A stretch of DNA of 64,000 nt, taken from positions 14,152,307 to 14,216,306 of the forward strand of contig NC_134031.1 in NCBI RefSeq assembly GCF_964204645.1. Reading direction: 5' to 3'. Under the pieces are notes generated by a model. That model worked only from the letters and a program-made list of their open reading frames with translations, was not told the origin of the DNA and did not search any database. Of the stretch, positions 1 through 11,795 are shown piece by piece; position 1 is the first letter of the stretch; each line of letters starts with the position of its first letter. The stretch is from Tubulanus polymorphus. Its lineage: Eukaryota > Nemertea > Palaeonemertea > Tubulaniformes > Tubulanidae. Position numbers and translations under genes: made by a program.

Positions 1-1000
1 ACATTCATAACTAAAAAACACTACCAAAGAAAATACTGCACATTCATCGAAATGCTCGCTAACAATAAGGGCCCTATATGTTTGTGTATCCAGATCTGAG
101 GCTAGGCCTTCTAGGCCAGTGAGGGAAGACACACCACAGGGTTGATAGCCTCAAGACCAACCAAAATTCAAGGCCATTCCAGGCCATTAAAATAGACCTT
201 CCGAGGCTATTACCCAAATCTAAAACCTGTTTACGACAATATATCCTCGCTTCATCCATTCAAAAACAATCAAAGCAGCTTTAACAGGGTTCATTGTGCT
301 ACAGCTGACCCAAATTCACTCCCCCATGTTATGCCAAATTCACTGCCAACTTCAGCAATTTTTTGAAAAACTTGCAAATTGTGTGCCAGTGACTATATGG
401 CCACACTAATGCCTTTTTAATTTAATGGACTTTGGATTTTACCAGCAAAAATGAAAGGGTGTTTGGGAAAAATAAAATATCAATCATTACGACCACAGAC
501 ATAAACGGAAGGGATAATTAGGACGAAAGTATCAAGAAAAAAAATTCGACATGACGTTTTTGGCAGAATTTCAGAGGGGGATCCATTGCTGTAAGCAATT
601 CCAAAAAGCCCTACATTTGCCCCTTTGAACCAAGAAATTTGTAACAGACACAATCTCCCTGAAGCGCAGTTCATGTAGTAACATGTAGTAACCGCATGTA
701 GCATGTAACATGTAGTAACATGTAGTAACCGCATACAACTAACTGCATGATGATTCATCATACCCAGTAGTGGGTTTTGTCCAAAGACTCAGATCATGAA
801 ATCAAAAATCAAAATGATTTATACACAGTGCATTAAACATCGTCAGGCTGTTACCAAAATTTACAACCCTACAGAAAAACAATCATAAATCTACAGATTC
901 ACTACATTGTTAAAATTAAGTGCTGAATTCAAGGCTTTTCAATGCCTTAAATTTCCTTTTGACAATTCAAGGGTATTCAAGAATTTTAAGGCCCGCTACG
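1..1000. other. No recognisable gene
   Basis: Only short open frames without recognisable domains are seen. Positions 664-730 hold a short direct repeat built on the decamer acatgtagta. Around 920-1000 there is a repeat-like stretch. I see no TIRs or RNA gene. Confidence 0.5.
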
Positions 1001-1442
1001 AACCCTGACACCTCAAGTGGGAGAGATAGACGAGGAAAACAGTGCTTCAAGTACATTTCAGGAGGATAATACAGAAATGCTGATGGTTAAAATTGACATG
1101 CAGCAACCATCTTCTAATACATCTCACAGTACAGGAGCTAATGTCTAAGTTAACAATACCAACACATTGTAGTTTCTGTGACTATTTGAAAATTTGAACT
1201 TGAGTCTGACTTCAAATTTTTCTAAGCAATGAGGCTAAAGGGCTAAATCAGGTGAAAAGCTCTGGGGTCATATTTGAATAAAATTTACTATTGATTCTGT
1301 CCTGATTTAGGGATGAAGTAATGCATTCTAGAAGGTAATTCTGTGTTAATTTTAAGACAATCTTGTATATCCGCAAAGTAATGACATTTGTACGTTCTGT
1401 ATAGATTCCAGTTCCGCTCGGTGTTGACAGGACTTTTATCAT

Positions 1443-1775
1443 TGGTGCGTGATTTTGACAGTTACCACTGTCGACCCTAAGTTTCTGCATCGAGATGGGG
1501 AGACCGAAACTTATCAGTGTTTCTTCACGCATATCGAAGGGAGGCTTGATGCGGAAATTACAACGATGGAAACAGCCTACAGTGAAGACCTGACTTTTTG
1601 GATTGGATGAAGAGAAAGCGATGCTTAAGGCAGTGAAACTTGTATACACTCAGCAAACCAAATTCTGTGTCACCAGTATCTCAAAGAAAATGTAAAAAGG
1701 CATTTGCTACATAAGACTGGTGTCAAACTCAAAGTGAAAAATAAAATAGTAAAAGCGATATTTGATAAAATTTGA
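1443..1775 (+). pseudogene. MULE transposase fragment (OTU-MULE type relative)
   Basis: Read in two overlapping + frames, this stretch gives consecutive pieces of a MULE transposase core. First comes a segment with FLHRDGETETY and a following helix-like region. Next, after one frameshift near 1605, a DEEKAMLKAVKL block corresponds to the second catalytic Asp region (codon 1606-1608). After another shift there is a NVKRHLLHKTG segment that matches NVRRHLQHKVG of the better-preserved copy at 43.6 kb. The opposite-strand open frame of 133 codons is a shadow. The N-terminal part and the region after the CxxH-type block are missing. The segment before it (about 1012-1145) reads as an acidic open stretch and may be part of the same relic, but that is a guess. 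Confidence 0.65.
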
Positions 1776-2308
1776 GTGTTGCACTAGGATAATGAATTTG
1801 ACTGTGAATGAAAATGATTAAAATTAGAGCTGACTTAAGTAGCTTTATACTAATTAAATCAAATATTTTTATTTTCCACCAAAATTGGGAAAACTACATT
1901 TTTCATTAGTTTATTATGTTCATTTTAACATACAAATGATAATTTCTCCATGGAAATAGTATTTAGGTGAAAAAAATTGATTTTAAAATTTTATCTATGT
2001 CCCCTCTGGATCTGAAAATCACCCCTCTATCCTGCAAAAATCCCTCACCAATTGAGTTATTATTGCTCAAAACTTCCCCATGAGGTGGCAACATCTACAG
2101 GACATGTAAGGTGTTGTTTTAACCTAAGCCAATGACATTTCAAGGTCGTTGAGCCACTTGTGGAGTCACACAATTGTTCACAAAAGTCATGAAAAAATTT
2201 TATTTTCTGTCAAATTCAGCGTATTTACAGCATTTTTAAACAAAAGTAAGAGAAGGACAATATTTATTGTGGTTATTTGTGAAGTGTGCGTGTTTTAAAT
2301 CATTTATA

Positions 2309-3660
2309 ATGGGAAAGAAAAAGCCCAGGACTCCAAAACGAAAGTTTAAAGGCAATCAATTTACCCAACCCCAAAAAATCAAAGATGGCGGCGAAGATTT
2401 AGAAACTTCTGCTTCTGGATCAAAGTTTGGACATTTGTTGAACAATCGTTACGATGAAATTGATCCTACTGATACCTATGAACTTAAAGAAGGCAACATA
2501 ATTATGGATTTGTCAGTTTTGTCATCTGTTATGGAGAAAATTGTTGTTTGTTTGGAATGCGGCCGCTCCAATACTTGCTTTTCCGACATCTCAAAGAAGT
2601 CTGGATTCTCCCACAGTTTAGTTATTAAGTGTTCTGGCAAAAAGTGTTCTTGGTCTGAAACTTTCCAGACAAGTAAAAGTGTTGACATTGGAGCTCCCAA
2701 GATAACAGGACAAGGGAGGAAACACATGGAAGTCAACGTCAGGATGGTAAGCGCGTTCCGTAATTTTGGTCAAGGTCATCGGTCTATGTTCTGTACACTA
2801 ATGAATATGCCACCACCTATGCAGCCAAAAGCATATGACAAAATAGTAGGTATGATGGCTGATAAATATGATGTTGAAATTGGAATGCGTCGGCCATGTT
2901 CAAAAACGTCTGAAAACTCGTATGAGAAACTTACTTTTTGAACTACAAAAGGGAAGTTAAGTGATGGAAAGGGGATATCTGGGAGAGGCAGATTGACTCA
3001 AAAAGTCTAGGGCAAGCTGCAAAACTACTATGGACTAGCCATAAGAGAAAATAGTGATAATATTGAAAATATGAAAAAATCAATTATGGCCGGTCTCTAT
3101 CATGTTGCATCTACTGACGCCAAGCCACAGCATGATAAGTGCCCAGATGGAGAAAATAGTTGGTGCGGTTATAAAACTAAGAATCCCAACTTCAAACACA
3201 AAGATGGCTTGCCTGACTGTATTATAAAACTACTTCTTCCCATCTATCAGGATCTCAGCCGAACAGAATTGCTCGAGAAGTGTACGCATGGCGCACCCAA
3301 AATGTGAATGAATGTTTTTTGTGAATGGTTGTGTGGGATTATTACCCTAAAAATATATATACTAATAGAACATCATTCTCCTTGGCAGCTTCCATGGCTG
3401 TCTGTCAGTTTAATGATGGTAATACATCTATTATAAGCTTTTTAGAGTCAGTTAACATTGAACCTGGTAAATTTACGCGTAGATTTGCGAACTCCGCAAT
3501 AATAGACGTATTCGTGAATCCATTTGTAAGGGGTCAAAAAAAGCTGTAAAACGTAGAAAACAGATCAGAGCAGTCAGAAAAGGCTTTCTGGACAATAGAG
3601 CAGAGGTGGAAGGAAACACCTATGAACCTGGTGGTCATAAGGACTAATTTTATGGCAAGT
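2309..3660 (+). pseudogene. Mutator-like transposase, broken copy 1
   Basis: This matches the metazoan 'Mutator-like transposase domain' family, by recall of its motifs. The first 210 codons start at Met 2309 in a basic GKKKPRTPKRKF tail. They contain a CxxC...CxxC zinc-binding region (VCLECGRSN, KCSGKKCSW) and the block FRNFGQGHRSM followed by MNMPPPM. The frame then breaks at 2940. The central catalytic part is deleted, and the sequence resumes around 2960-3068 (GRGRLTQKV, in-frame stop, LQNYYGLAIREN). It continues through 3071-3306 (DGENSWCGYK) and, after another frameshift, 3325-3549 (FNDGNTSIISFL). So it is an internally deleted, multiply broken relic rather than a gene. The upstream Met at 2267 adds nothing recognisable. 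Confidence 0.75.
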
Positions 3661-4224
3661 AATTAAGATGATGGTCTAAATCTTTTGTTTTAAATGCTAA
3701 TTACTCGTTAACTGATTGTCATGTTTTTTTTGCCGCGGTTACGGCTCTAGTTCGCAGAATATTTATTGAAATGACTTGAAATTTTGTATGTAGGCTCTCA
3801 AGATGTAGTAGAATGGAATGAACCTATGAAATACACATTATCTGATGTACGTTTAATGCCATGTCCAATGAAATTATAATTTGGGCACAAAATTTCAGAC
3901 GCCTGGGCTTAGGATCTTCAAAAAAATTTTTGGGTGTGATATCTAATAATATTTTAGGTTCAGGCCATAGCTATAGCTATTGTGATTACAAAGAAACTTA
4001 TTTGGAGAACTTGGTTGCATTTGGTGAGCTACAGCTGTAACGCTGAATTTGTATATTTAACCTAATTTTGACCTAATTAGCATAATTATAATTAGTTTAT
4101 GCAAAAAAATTTTTAATTCTTATTTTTTAACCATGGGCGATATGTTAAAGTATGTTTCAGTAATCAAAACCCAATCCTTAAAATAAATTTAATTAGTATA
4201 AAGCAACCTTAAGAATCAGCACTA
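3661..4224. other. No recognisable gene
   Basis: Non-coding, AT-rich sequence downstream of the transposase relic. It could be its 3' flank. I see no inverted end that would close the element. Confidence 0.4.
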
Positions 4225-4364
4225 GAGGCCAGTTGCACAGTCGTGACTTCAGTCCAAAAGTGGTCTTAAATGATAAGACTGGTCTTAAGTTGTTAGATTG
4301 GCTATTGAACTAATTTGGTCTTAGAATTATCTTAGGTCTATGCCATGACTATGCAACCAGCCCC
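4225..4364. mobile_element. Small MITE with imperfect TIRs
   Basis: The left end, gaggccagttgcacagtcg, and the right end, catgactatgcaaccagcccc, are imperfect inverted repeats about 20 bp long. They enclose 140 bp that is itself partly self-complementary (ggtcttaa / ttaagacc steps). There is no coding capacity. The superfamily cannot be set from the ends alone. Confidence 0.6.
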
Positions 4365-4533
4365 CTGAGTTCATCAGTTATCAGATCCTCACTGACTTAA
4401 ACTGCCATTTACATCTATTAGACACCATTGCTACACAAGTTTGTTCAACTCTATAAGACAATGAAAATTAAAATGCGAAAAAGAAGTTATGGGGTAATGA
4501 CTGTTACATAGACACTATAGTTCTCCAGATTAA

Positions 4534-5236
4534 ATGCGTTATAATGAAGGAAAAGGTGACCCTCAAGGCTTCAAGGTATTCTTGAAAAAAAGTCAACTGC
4601 CATTAGGATTTATCCCTTGTTACCATGGCAATCGCCTTCATATATCTTTTAATAAATGCAGAAAGTTGTATGCGTACCATACCAAATTTTTCACTACCTT
4701 AAATCTAGAACTACCAGTGGTGGACTCCGGTATAGTCTCCGTGACGATTTTTATAATGGATAACTTGGAAAACTTTTAACCGGACCATGGATGAAACTTT
4801 TATTCATCATATCAAACAGAGATCAACCACTATGATGGAATTGATGTTGTGCGCAATATAATAGATGTAGTCAAAGTATAGATAGCTCAAATTCTGACCA
4901 TCTGGAGCGGTAAAAGTGATTTCTTTGGGAATCTGTTAGATATCAACCCTGATGATCGTATTCTATCATCTTTATGCCAAATTCCGTCGAATGTTGAGAT
5001 GTTTAGTCAAATTATGACTAGATGTTTGATGACAGTTGTAACAGTTCTTGGATGTCAGTACATACTTAAATCTTGAAATCTCTGAACTGCTCAAAGAACA
5101 GGTTGCCTCTTCAAGATCGCACAATATAGACGCCGAGCAGGTCATGGGCACGCTTAGTGCAGCCCAGAAGAAATCACAAAATGCAACCATGGCATACCAT
5201 TCTGCAAACATTCAGAGTACTGATAAACCACTGTAA
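4534..5236 (+). pseudogene. Fragment of uncharacterised transposase-like family
   Basis: Two open segments match, from memory of the family, parts of a widespread invertebrate transposase-like protein that is also present nearly whole at 51.6-54.5 kb. The first (4534-4779) has PQGFKVFLKKSQLPLGFIPC and GNRLHISF, equivalent to the VGNRFHVVF block of the larger gene. The second (5048-5236) has SHNIDAEQVMG and KKSQNATMAYHS, equivalent to the C-terminal NTNISGERNF...EKTGYIEAKV block. A conserved Glu (AEQ / GER) may be a catalytic acid. The part between, the N-terminal half and the first acidic residues are missing or frame-broken. Confidence 0.55.
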
Positions 5237-5239
5237 CTT

Positions 5240-5815
5240 ATCTCAACAACCTATCCAATAATTCATGGTAAAATAAAATGTATTTGGCCTTCTTTTTTGA
5301 AACATTTTTACCGAAGTGTTCAGCATAGATTCCCTTAGTATCAATTTTGTCAATTCACAAATTCTCTGCTTGATTTGCGCCTTAATAACATTTTTTTATA
5401 TTTTGCCCCGCAGCCTCTTCACTTTGAGTCTTCACAAATTATATATTGTTCCGTAGACTTATGTCATGAACTAAACAATTCTGATAATAAAACTTTTGAG
5501 CTTTGCTTGATAATTCCGTGAACCAATGTAGATCATCACTAACTTTAGAGAACATCCATATGATCATCAACACGCTTGTTATCCAAATAATACTTATTTC
5601 TGAATAACATCTTGACAGAAGTAACTTCGTAGCTAGGTGACATCATGTGTGCCAATGTCTCTTGTCTCGTCATATTGGAAATTAATTTTCCGACTTTCCT
5701 ATCTTCGAAGAAATCAAATGAGAAATGTATTGGTATCATTGTTATATGAATATATGAAGACTACGAATTTTTGATATCATATATATTGAGTGGCATTTAT
5801 ATTGTTTTTTCAGGC
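5240..5815. other. No recognisable gene
   Basis: AT-rich sequence, with a 64-codon open frame on the - strand (5545-5739) that I cannot assign. Near 5800-5818 a pyrimidine run followed by ttttttcag looks like a 3' splice site for the exon-like segment that follows. Confidence 0.35.
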
Positions 5816-5818
5816 TAA

Positions 5819-5925
5819 AGAGGTGCACGACCTAACTGGTGCAAAAGTCTCCGTGAAAATGGAATACACAAAGAACACACCAAAGAAACCCAACGAGAAT
5901 AAATTCAGAGAATATAAGTCGTTAA
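5819..5925 (+). other. Exon-like open segment cut by a transposon
   Basis: After a polypyrimidine tract and cag acceptor, an open frame reads AKEVHDLTGAKVSVKMEY and then a Lys/Asn-rich stretch. It is interrupted at 5922-5925 by the TTAA that marks the left border of the Mutator-like element. The composition looks coding. I do not recognise the domain. On the far side (9625 onward) there is a basic stretch and a Cys/His-rich stretch that could belong to the same broken gene. This is a low-confidence reading. Confidence 0.3.
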
Positions 5926-6409
5926 AGGGGGTACTCGGGTCGAAAATTTGACTGAAACATGAATTTCATTGATTTTGAGATTTGTAAGTTTACTAACACG
6001 ATTTGACACCATTTGTCTCATAAAACCTTCTTTTATCAAATAAAATTAATCTTTGTCAACTCACTCGAATTCAGATTCTTTTGTTTTCACTAAATGAGTC
6101 TATTGTTACCACATTTTTGATCAATCATACACGATTATCGCGAAAATAATATCCGACATGGCGGGTATCGGTGTAATCCTTGAATTGAAAGTTCGCTAGC
6201 ACGCATGTGCGCATGTCACTATGCGTCATTTACATGAAATTCGTGGATAAATCCTGTCAATATCCCTCCGGAAATTTCCTTTTATGGATCCATGAATAAT
6301 AAATGAGTGAAGTCGGCCACTGATTGGCTAACCAGAAACTACAGACTCCCGAAGCATCTCCGTAGATGTTCGTGACTCGCCGTCATCGCCGCTGATTGGC
6401 TCTCCGACA

Positions 6410-7230
6410 ATACAGGATATCAACAAATTCAAGTTCTTGAGGTACTCGTTTGATGGCGCTAGTCAGAACTGGAAATTGGAACCTAAATCCTCCATGCTCT
6501 AGTTCACTTGCGATGAAAATCTCTCGCTTCAAGTTTTCAATGAGCGATATTTTACTTACTATATATCGTCACGTGTAATCCTTTAAATATGATATCCTAC
6601 CGCTATGTTGGATATGATAAAACCTCACTGCAACAGCTAGAAATCACTATTAGTGTCCTAAAATATCAAAAAACATTTTGTAACGGCTGAAGATGTAAAG
6701 ACTTGTTGCCAGGTATCACATGGTGGCAGCACTTGACAGCCCAATTTCGATTGTTGGTTCGAGTCCTGGTACTTTTCATATTTCTATTATGAACGTACGA
6801 GTGTAGTCCTTCTAAAATCAATTTTATTTTGCAATATTATTTCATATTCATCAGTGTAGCCTGCAATAAATTCACCTTAGAGTCATGAACTCAACAACAA
6901 AGTAATGCCACCCGGCACCAGTCATTACTTCCGTTAGCTGCTTCGAGCGTCATCGCTAAATTTGTGATTTTTGGTAGTTTTTTACATTTCTAGTGATCTT
7001 TAGCGTTCAAAGTGAGGTTTTATCGAATTCAACACATTGTCAGGGTATCATACTTAAAGGATTATGCGTGCCTATGTATAGTAAGTAAAATATCGCTGAC
7101 TAAAAGCTTGAAGCGAGATACTTTTGTCGCAAATGAACTAGAACATGGCGGATTTAGGTTCCAATTTCCGGTTCTGACTAGCGCCATCAAACAAGTAATT
7201 CATGAACTTGAATTTGTCGATATCCCGTAT
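6410..7230. mobile_element. MITE-like palindromic repeat, family A, copy 1
   Basis: The ends are inverted: tacaggatatcaacaaattc at the left against gaatttgtcgatatcccgta at the right. The shared sequence runs on for about 150 bp on each side, including tttgatggcgctagtcagaa. Two more copies of the same arms lie in the FBXO42 first intron (59,655-60,147 and 60,291-60,415). The interior contains a ctgccaccatgtgatacctgg-like block also shared with the intron copy, in the opposite orientation. No coding capacity. Confidence 0.65.
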
Positions 7231-7342
7231 TCACGCTATATCCGGTCTTCGCTTCCGGGTTTAAAATCGTTGCGATAAAGGTAAATTTACATCACAAAAG
7301 CAACAATTCTTTAGTTGAGAAGCGAAATATTATTTGATCAGC

Positions 7343-9476
7343 ATGCCAATTGCGAAAAGAAATACAAAAGCCACTAGGAAAAGAGTCAAGGTTGGGTACG
7401 CAAAATGTCGCGAGTTGCCTGACGGCGACAATGATGCCGGTTCTGGTGGAGAAAGCTCTCAGAATGAAATCGAAAGTTAATGTGTCACAGGTAACGCACA
7501 GGATACTGAATCGCCAGAAATGATCAATTTAGCTGAAATAGATATAAACCTCCAGTTAAAGCACGCCTCTGCAACCAAATTGAATTTTTTGAATCGTGTG
7601 ACAGATGAAGCATCGGGAGTAGGAGGTCTTGGGGAAAACATTCCAGTACCGAAATACAGCATCATAGACACAAAACAGATAAATATGCTTATTTCAGATT
7701 TATTGCGTCCACTGTGTCAAAATACATCTGTACAATACAAATTGAAGATTGCAATGTGGATCAATCTCGGGGCATGGCAGTCAACATGAGGCTCATGTGC
7801 GTTCACAATGTGATTATTCGAAGAATATGTTTTCGTCACAGAAGGTAATTGAACACCGTGAAGATGGCGAAAGTATATATAATGACAGCTCCAAATTACC
7901 ATTTGATATCAACCACAGAATGACGTAAGCCATGAGATCAATTGGATGCGATTATGCAGATCTGTCATGCACATATTTTATTTGAACATGCCATCGCCAA
8001 TGCATCATACATCATACGAAAATACACTGAAGGATCTCATGGCAAATCTCAATCAACTAAAGGACGCTGTATTAGAAGAAAATACGAGAATAGTACGAGA
8101 ACTATATTTCCCAGAGAATGAGGACCACAACGCTGCTGATCCAATTGATCTCACTGTATCACTCGACGTAACCTGGCACCGTTGTGGGCACTGTTCAAAT
8201 TATGGTTGTGGTTTTATCATTGAAGTGAACACTGGACTCATTCTAGACTACCATATAGTTTCTAAATATTGTAAGGGCTGTGAATATTCTCCATCTAAAG
8301 AAAAACCTGAAGAATACAGGGCATGGTTATTGAAGCACCAACCAGTTTGCCTTCAAAAATACAAGGGGAGTTCCAATGCGATGGAACAGGAAATAGGAAA
8401 AACAATTTGGTCTCGGTCACTTCGACTTCCTAACTTCCGTTATCGAAATTTGATCTGTGATGGTGACACAAAGACTCACAAATGCCTAAATGACCATAAT
8501 CTTTATAATGGTATGGAGATAGTAAAAGAAGATTGTGTCAACCATGTGTCAAAACGAATGTACACAGCCCTGATGAATTTAGTAAAAGACTACAATGCTC
8601 GAGGCAAACGCTTGGGTGGACGGTCACGACTCATCCAAGCTCGTACAAAAAAACTTCAGAATTTATGGTAATGCCATAAAGAATAATCCTGGAAATTTAG
8701 AAGCAATGCATTCCGGGTGTGGGCAACATTCTTTCATTCAATGTCCACCGATGATGATCCACATCACAAACATTGTCGAACTGGTGAAGAATCCTGGTGC
8801 TTCTTCAATCGCCAAGTGACATAGTAATGCACTCCCGAGAGATGTCGCAGAGAAAATTTTGGTTGTTTGGAGGAGGCTTTCGGATAAAGAGCTTCTGCGT
8901 CGATACTTGAGTGGCAAAACATCCCAACCCAAATGAAAGCCTACAAGCAGTGCTTTGGAAGAAAGTTCCGAAAGCAAAGTTTGTATCGGCTGTACAAATA
9001 AATATCGGAGCAATATTAGCTGTATCTGAGTTTTGTAGAGGTGGAACAGCAGTTGTCGAACAAATGTTTCTTCTAGGGCTGCCTCATAGTATGTCAACTG
9101 CAGTTTCCCTTCAACGCCGGGATGACTTTCGTCTTCGTCAGTCTGCTACAAAAGCTCGACCGGAAATAAAGAGACAGCGAAAGGTCCGCAAAATCAGTTA
9201 AGTGAAAGATAGTGATAAAAATTACAAAAAGGAGGGAGAAACGTATGGCCCTGATATAGACAATGGGGAACCCACGTCCAGATGGCACTGCTGTTAAGTA
9301 CAACATCGTTCGCTAAGAATAATACGGCGTGGTATCTTTTTTCACATCGTTGAAATGGATCACGCAGATGTTGAGAGTAGATACTGTGATAAATCACTGA
9401 CAGAATTGAAAGTAATCCTGCGGAACCAAAAATTAAAAGTTTCGGGCAAGAAAAAAGATTTAATTGATCGGTAAGG
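7343..9476 (+). pseudogene. Mutator-like transposase with C-terminal SAP motif, broken copy 2
   Basis: The reading starts at Met 7343 in a basic tail (AKRNTKATRKRVKVGY). It meets an in-frame stop near 7480 and continues with an N-terminal region (7520-7789). Further frameshifts lead to the conserved core at 7946-8671: LNMPSPMHHTSYE, then VSLDVTWHRCGH, then GFIIEVNTGLILDYHIVSKYC, then CDGDTKTHKCL. These are the DDE-like blocks of the Mutator-like family, the Asp of DVTW and the DGD being the likely metal ligands. After breaks it runs through CFNRQV-type and GLPHSMST-type segments (8740-9200). It ends in a SAP-like motif at 9400-9476 (LTELKVILRNQKLKVSGKKK), a helix-extended-helix DNA-binding fold. 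It lies inside the TTAA-flanked element and is clearly dead. Confidence 0.75.
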
Positions 9477-9624
9477 AAGACCTGTCGTTTTTACTTCCGG
9501 GTTCTTCTTAGCCCAAAAAACATCAGAAAAACTAGCAATAATCTATTAGGTAATGCTAAGAATAAGATCCGAGAAATTCCAGGTGTTCTTTCAGATGAAG
9601 TATAATATCAGAGTACCCCCTTAA

Positions 9625-10375
9625 CATGGATGACAAAGCTGTACTAAGTGATATGTGGGAAATACAGCTATTAAGAAAAGCATCATCCCTAGACCGAAGA
9701 AAACTGCGACACCAGCACAAATGAAAAGGAAGACTACGAATGTGCCTATAATAAATTTACCGTGCAAACGCAGAATCCTTACTGATTAAACTGTCGAAAT
9801 TCCCAAAAACCCGAAGAAAAATCGCTGTGGTGTGAGAAGTCATTTACTTGCCGCCAGAAGACAAGGCACTTTAAAAAAATACACGGAAAATGTCAGTGCA
9901 CCTGGCTCGAATGCGACATGCACAGTGCGGGGTGCGATTATTCTGTACACCCTGTTTCTACAGGAATTAAAGTTCCAGCTCGAGGGCCTTTGGAGTTATC
10001 GTCCATCTTAGTGAAGTGTAGTAGATAGGCAACCTTCCACTTCTATCAGTTGTAAGTATAGAAAAAGCCGATGTATTTATGATGTTCTGAGGGTGGCCCA
10101 GATATTCAAAAGTTGACTGTATTATAATCAATATCATAATAAATGCAGTTGTGACAGTCAAATGGAAAATCGTTTGTTTGCCAATAATATCCTGAAGGTA
10201 TTCACCAACGTCAACCCAAAAAGATTCGTTAATGGCAAACGGGTATGGAAAGTTGTTGAATTTGAAAAAGGTGGATATTCGCATCACATGCAATGGAGAG
10301 TCTACAGGTAATTGATAGTTAATCATTTTTAGATTAAAAAGATACATGACTTTTTTATTTTAAAGATTAATGCTA
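9625..10375 (+). other. Unassigned, possibly decayed coding sequence
   Basis: Several short + strand stretches have coding-like composition, but no continuous frame exists. One is a basic stretch after 9650 and another is a Cys/His-rich stretch near 9835-9960 (CQCTWLECDMHSAGCDYS). A third, near 10,195-10,310, ends just before a gtaattg that could be a splice donor. A 126-codon - strand frame (9967-10347) overlaps and is probably a shadow. I do not assign a function. Confidence 0.25.
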
Positions 10376-10399
10376 ATATGGAAGGCACAATGAAAACTA

Positions 10400-10775
10400 G
10401 TCTGACAAAAGGTTTGGGAATTGGTCATTTGTGGTCATCAGTGGTGGTCAACTTTTGAAGTTGCAATGATGAATCTTTTTAGCCGAAATCAAATCTTTCT
10501 CATATTCGAGAAGTTTGAATTGGTCAGTGGTGGTCAATTTATAAATTTGCAATGGTTAATCCTTTTTAGTCTGACACTAAATGCGGTATATCGTTCTCAT
10601 GTTCGAGAAGTTTGAATTGGCCAGTGGTGTTCAGTGATGGTCAATTTATATATTTGCACTGGTGAATCCTTTTTAGTATGACACTAACACGGTTTATCGT
10701 TCTCATATTCGAGAAATGTAATTGGTCAGTGGTGGTCAGTGATGGTCAATCTATGAACTTATTAATGAAATTTGT
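10400..10775. repeat. Tandem repeat of about 100 bp, four units
   Basis: The core attcgagaagtttgaattgg recurs at about 10,505, 10,602 and 10,708, each time followed by a tcagtggtggtcaattta-type segment and aatcctttttagt. The spacing is 97 and 106 bp. A more diverged unit precedes at about 10,400. The whole looks like a small satellite-type array. Confidence 0.8.
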
Positions 10776-10991
10776 GCTTTGAATAGTACAGCGACCAGTG
10801 ATTGGCTGACTTGGCGAACTTGTCAGGCCCCGCGCTATTTAAATTGACTTGATATATTATGGCTGCTGACTAGCTTTATCTCCCGATAGCTGTCATCATA
10901 AAGCAATTCTGTCGTTTTAGTAGCAATGCCAATATCTAAATAGACCCCCGGAAAATGGATGTATTAGGATCTCAGCTATATCGGCATGTAA

Positions 10992-11795
10992 ATAACACAA
11001 CACAATGTCACTATTTCTAATACCAATTCAACTTCTATTTTGAGATCAAGGTTTTTCTTCGGTTAAGGTTTTAGGGTACATATATAGTCTGTTTTTTTTT
11101 TTTGCTGGCCTGTGGCGTCCACCACTCAGATTTCATTTATAAGATGGACGCGGGGTGCCGCAGGCGCCCGGAGGATGTCCCTTTAGTAAACCCGTATATG
11201 TAGATACTACGAAGTGTCTTCTTAACCGATTCTGACTAGCTGACAAAGTCAGAAAAATGACGTCACTTGACGTCCGGTTTGAATCTCATGGGGATATTGG
11301 AAGTAGAATTACGTCACCCTAAAATCCGGCAGCAAAATAACTAAAATCTGGCAACTTTTGGATAGGTTGATTTCAGAATTTATTCATTTTGTGATAACAC
11401 AACACAATGTCACTATTTCTAATACCAATTCAACTTCTATTTTGAGATCAAGGTTTTTCTTCGGTTAAGGTTTTAGGGTACATATATAGTCTGTTTTTTT
11501 TTTTGCTGGCCTGTGGCGTCCACCACTCAGATTTCATTTATAAGATGGACGCGGGGTGCCGCAGGCGCCCGGAGGATGTCCCTTTAGTAAACCCGTATAT
11601 GTAGATACTACGAAGTGTCTTCTTAACCGATTCTGACTAGCTGACAAAGTCAGAAAAATGACGTCACTTGACCTCCGGTTTGAATCTCATGGGGATATTG
11701 GAAGTAGAATTACGTCACAAAATCCGGCAGCAAAATAACTAAAATCTGGCAACTTTTGGATAGGTTGATTTCAGAATTTATTCATTTTGTGATAG
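10992..11795. repeat. Two-copy tandem duplication of a 402-bp unit
   Basis: The sequence from 10,992 (ataacacaacacaatgtcac) repeats from 11,394 almost without change, differing by a few substitutions, one homopolymer change and a 4-bp indel. Each unit holds a tgacgtca-like motif, a run of T, and the stretch taaacccgtatatgtagata. A third, much more diverged copy of part of the unit is at 39,650-39,900. The high identity of the two adjacent copies points to a recent event. Confidence 0.9.

Larger units (their letters stand above)
5926..9620 (+). mobile_element. TTAA-flanked DNA transposon with Mutator-like transposase
   Basis: The left end TTAA-A-GGGGGTACTC (5922-5936) and the right end GAGTACCCCC-TTAA (9611-9624) are inverted copies bordered by TTAA on both sides. 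This is a 3.7-kb element with about 10-bp TIRs and a TTAA target duplication. It carries one broken transposase on the + strand (7343-9476). TTAA targets with G-rich short TIRs fit the Kolobok superfamily, while the protein matches the family named Mutator-like transposase domain. I keep both labels. An 820-bp MITE-like palindrome (6410-7230) sits between the left TIR and the gene, so either it inserted later or it was captured. Confidence 0.6.

Noticed and set aside
1248-1649. 133-codon - strand open frame
   Set aside because: The + strand reads as a MULE transposase fragment with conserved motifs across it; the - frame is a shadow without motifs.
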